Positions 61,435 to 64,000 of a stretch of DNA of 64,000 nucleotides are shown here, piece by piece. This stretch comes from SYFT01 sp964471115. GTDB taxonomy: Bacteria; Acidobacteriota; Vicinamibacteria; Vicinamibacterales; SCN-69-37. Position 1 is the first letter of the stretch. Each line of letters starts with the position of its first letter. The notes beneath the pieces were generated by a model that was not told the origin of the DNA, made no database searches, and worked only from the letters and a program-made list of their open reading frames with translations. The stretch is from positions 1 to 64,000 of the forward strand of contig CAYYFE010000005.1 in assembly GCA_964471115.1 (NCBI GenBank), given 5' to 3'. Both the position numbers and the translations under genes were made by a program.

Positions 61435-62772
61435 ATGCGGCTGGGGCGGCAACTTCTGGTGTTGGGTGCGGTGCTGGCCGCGAGCGTCAATGCGGCAGGC
61501 CAGACGCCGGACGACTGGAGGGCGGACCTGGCCTCACTGGCCGCGGAGCTTGAGCGTCGGCACCCCAACCTCTACCACTCGACCTCGCGCGACGCGTTCC
61601 AGGCGGCGCTGCAGGCGTTGGCGGCGCGCGCGGCCACGGACACGCGCGAGCAGATGGTGTTTGGCCTGGCGCGCGTGCTGAAGACGATCGGCGATGGCCA
61701 CACGGGTCTGTTCCCCGCCTTCGACACCGACCTCAGACGCCAGCGGTATGCCGTTGAGGTATTCGACGCCGCCGATGGCCTGGTCATCACGGGCATCAGC
61801 CCGGCGCTCCAGGAGGTGTTGGGCGCGCGGATCATCCGGATCGGCGACAGGAATGCGGATGAGTTCCGTCAGCAACTCGTCGCCCATCTGCCCGCCGACA
61901 ACGCGCAGACCCCACGAAGCCTGCTCGCGTACCTCTTCCCGCTGGTCGCCACCCACACGGTGTTTGGGTCGGCACCGGCCGGACCACCACTGACGCTGAC
62001 GGTGATGGATGCGCAGGGCCGGGAGCGACGCGTGGCCGTTCCGGTCGCCGACCCGCAGGCCGCTCTTCAGCGGGTGCAGGACAGGCCCGGCGCGTCGTGG
62101 CTGCAGCGACGAGGCGAGTCGTACTGGATGGAGTTCGACGCCGCGACCCGCACACTGTTCGTGCAGTACAACCGCGCGGACTCGGAACTGGATACGGACC
62201 CTCTCGTGCAATTCGGCGCGCGGCTCGTGCAGCTGGTCGAGCGCGAGAAGCCGGCGCGCATCGTCGTGGACTTGCGGTGGAACAGCGGCGGCTCGGCGTG
62301 GTGGTCCAACATCCTGCTCAACGCGCTGATTCGAGCCGAGCCGATCATCGCCTCGGCGCGCGGCCGCCATCGCGTGCCCCATGGCCGGTTGTTCGTGTTG
62401 ATCGGACCGTCCACGTTTTCGCAAGGCACCAATCTCGCGCTGGACCTCGAGGCGCACACCAACGCGACGTTCGTCGGGGTCCCGACCGGCGGCCGCCCGA
62501 ATGTGTTCAGCGGTCCGGGACGCCTCACTCTCCCGCGCACCGGCCTGGTGGTGCGCTACTCCAACGGCTGGTACATGGGTTCGCGGCCTGGCGACACACG
62601 GGATGCGCTCATGCCTGACATCGCGGCCGACATCACCGCCGAGGATCTCCGCGCCGGCAGCGATCCCGCCATGCGCGCGATCCTGCGCCCTAGTCAGCCC
62701 GAAGGAGCGCGGCAGGATCGATCCGCGCGGCCCGGCGCGCGGGCGCCAGAGCCGCGAGCGCCGCGACGCTGA
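61435..62772 (+). CDS. S41-family peptidase
   Basis: 445 residues with a Sec leader (RQLLVLGAVLAASVNAAG). The N-terminal helical part (LASLAAELERRHPNLYH) and the fold of C-terminal processing peptidases follow: RIVVDLRWNSGGSAWWSN, LFVLIGPSTFSQGTNLA with the nucleophile Ser in the STFS segment, and VGVPTGGRPNVFSGPG. A PDZ domain is not evident, as in the tricorn/IRBP-like branch. The last 27 codons lie in the overlap with the convergent ADOP gene and encode low-complexity Arg/Pro/Ala sequence. Confidence 0.85.
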   Translation: MRLGRQLLVLGAVLAASVNAAGQTPDDWRADLASLAAELERRHPNLYHSTSRDAFQAALQALAARAATDTREQMVFGLARVLKTIGDGHTGLFPAFDTDLRRQRYAVEVFDAADGLVITGISPALQEVLGARIIRIGDRNADEFRQQLVAHLPADNAQTPRSLLAYLFPLVATHTVFGSAPAGPPLTLTVMDAQGRERRVAVPVADPQAALQRVQDRPGASWLQRRGESYWMEFDAATRTLFVQYNRADSELDTDPLVQFGARLVQLVEREKPARIVVDLRWNSGGSAWWSNILLNALIRAEPIIASARGRHRVPHGRLFVLIGPSTFSQGTNLALDLEAHTNATFVGVPTGGRPNVFSGPGRLTLPRTGLVVRYSNGWYMGSRPGDTRDALMPDIAADITAEDLRAGSDPAMRAILRPSQPEGARQDRSARPGARAPEPRAPRR

Positions 62773-64000
62773 GCAACACGATCGCGGCGCTGCCAAGTGT
62801 CCACGGGTCCCCGGCCTCGACGCCGTAGAGGAAGCCGCTGACCAGCCGCCCACCCGCCACACTGGCCGCAATGCCGAGGACGACACCGGCCGCCGCCGGG
62901 CGCAAGGCGCCCGACACCACGCTGCGCCCCAACTCAGCCGGTGATGCGCCCAGGGCCAGTCGCACGCCGTGTTCACGTTCACGTGTCGCCACGGCGTAGG
63001 CCGTCACCGAATACACACCCAGGGCCGCCAGCAGCAAAGCCACTGCGGCCAGCCCAGCGACCAGCACCGCGCGGAACCGTTCATCGGACAACGTGGCGCT
63101 GACCACGTCTTCTAGACGGCGTGGTTCGGCGACAGGTACGGCCGGATCGATCTCGGCCAGGCGAGCCCGAATGGCCGGCAACACGGCAAGCGGGTCGCCG
63201 CTCGACACCCGCACCGCCATGGTTTGCGGCCGACGACCCGCCTGGGACCACGGCAGGATGAGTTGCGGGGCACCGGCCGCCGACAGCGATCCCTGATGGA
63301 CGTCACCCACCACGCCCACGATCTCCCATTGCCGCCCGGAATACGGCACACGTTGTCCCACCGGCGCGGACGGATCCGGTAACAGCGCAACCGCCGACTC
63401 GGTGATCATCGCCACGGCCGCATCCGACGCCTGCTCGGCCTCGGTGAGCGCGCGGCCCCTCAGCACCGGAATCCCAAGTACGTCGTAGTACTGGTGCGAT
63501 GTGATGTTGACGCGAACCATGACACGCTCCTCTGCAGATCGACCCGGAGGTGTCACAGGAAACGACCAGCCGCTGGAGACAAACGGCACGCCAATCGCCA
63601 GCGCGGCCGACTGCACGCCAGGGATGGTCGACACGGCCTCGAGCGCCGCGCGGTGAAACGCTGTCGTCTGCCCCGCCGCACCGTAGCGTGATCCCGGCGG
63701 CGTGGCGGAGAACACGAGCACGCCCTCACTTCGGAACCCGGGATCCACCGAGGCCAGGCGCACGAACGTGCGCATCAGCAGCACGCCGGCCGTCATCAGG
63801 ACGATCGAGAACGCCACCTGCGCGCAGATGAGCGCCGACCGCACTCGTCGATCCGCACGGGTGCCGGTCTGTCGATTCGATGCCTGTATCTGAATCATGG
63901 CCGCGCGACCGGCGTGACGCATCTGCGGCAGCGCCAGCACGAGCGCGGCGAGCGCGGTGAGTACAGCCAAGGCGCCAAACACCACGCCACCCGGGGCGAG
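62690..64000 (-). CDS. ADOP-type FtsX/MacB permease (5' part cut by right window edge)
   Basis: The C-terminal 436 residues are in the window; the frame continues past the edge with no start required inside. It shows SVDPGFRSEGVLVFSATPPG, a MacB core (VGVVGDVHQGSLSAAG), then the last FtsX block VATREREHGVRLALGASPAEL and terminus RRAARIDPAALLRAD. It is convergent with the S41 peptidase gene, overlapping by 83 bp. Whether a PadR gene precedes it cannot be seen. Confidence 0.88.
   Translation of the reverse strand, partial: LAPGGVVFGALAVLTALAALVLALPQMRHAGRAAMIQIQASNRQTGTRADRRVRSALICAQVAFSIVLMTAGVLLMRTFVRLASVDPGFRSEGVLVFSATPPGSRYGAAGQTTAFHRAALEAVSTIPGVQSAALAIGVPFVSSGWSFPVTPPGRSAEERVMVRVNITSHQYYDVLGIPVLRGRALTEAEQASDAAVAMITESAVALLPDPSAPVGQRVPYSGRQWEIVGVVGDVHQGSLSAAGAPQLILPWSQAGRRPQTMAVRVSSGDPLAVLPAIRARLAEIDPAVPVAEPRRLEDVVSATLSDERFRAVLVAGLAAVALLLAALGVYSVTAYAVATREREHGVRLALGASPAELGRSVVSGALRPAAAGVVLGIAASVAGGRLVSGFLYGVEAGDPWTLGSAAIVLLSVAALAALAPARRAARIDPAALLRAD

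Overview
The window is GC-rich, densely coded bacterial chromosome that reads as an Acidobacteriota genome, most likely of the class Vicinamibacteria. This rests on content, not on a marker gene: six very large FtsX/MacB-type permeases of the ADOP kind (acidobacterial duplicated orphan permeases) with three PadR regulators, two DUF1080 proteins, Gfo/Idh/MocA oxidoreductases, a VPS10/BNR propeller protein and many Tat or Sec leaders. I see no rRNA, tRNA, CRISPR array, prophage or transposase gene, and no gene-free stretch over 300 bp.

Layout. 1-3157 (minus): a two-gene methionine-cycle operon, an ArsR-type regulator fused to a methyltransferase and metH (cut by the left edge), sharing an operator region with a divergent alanine/sodium symporter. 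3249-20482: two small hydrolases, a GDSL lipoprotein, a membrane mannosyltransferase, an esterase, the BNR protein, oligoendopeptidase F, a DUF349 coiled-coil protein, an amidohydrolase, an MFS carrier and a DUF1080 protein. 20528-26013: a GT9 glycosyltransferase, an HPr-kinase-like protein, a PqqD-like/poly-serine/glycine-rich protein, and a GMC oxidoreductase with its small Tat subunit. 26110-29552: an Lnt-like nitrilase membrane protein and a spermidine-synthase-like membrane protein. 29592-33223: an outer-membrane candidate, cytochrome c, Gfo/Idh oxidoreductase and sugar isomerase. 33240-33903: a four-helix-bundle gene flanked by oppositely oriented octamer arrays. 33957-39432: PadR-ADOP-ADOP. 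39452-50528: GT-methyltransferase-GT protein, MBL-fold protein, tRNA-binding-domain protein, serine hydrolase, PQQ-type propeller, DinB, MFS, DUF1080, Gfo/Idh. 50603-64000: two hypotheticals, PadR-ADOP, class A serine hydrolase, PadR-ADOP-ADOP on the minus strand, an S41 peptidase, and the C-terminal part of a sixth ADOP.

Functional themes. (1) Pieces of a 3-keto-glycoside route (GMC dehydrogenase with small subunit, cytochrome c, two Gfo/Idh, two DUF1080 hydrolases, sugar isomerase, MFS carriers) lie at three places. (2) The HprK-like kinase overlaps by 4 bp a gene encoding a PqqD-like domain, a Tat-like export segment, 71 consecutive serines and an ALK-type glycine-rich domain; this is the best candidate here for an undescribed system. 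(3) About a dozen genes have a TANNNT hexamer ending 6-8 nt before the start codon and no Shine-Dalgarno sequence, which points to widespread leaderless transcription. (4) Several short repeat families occur: a 20-bp inverted repeat inserted in frame in metH, a 40-bp hairpin in two copies, a decamer array in two copies, and the octamer arrays.
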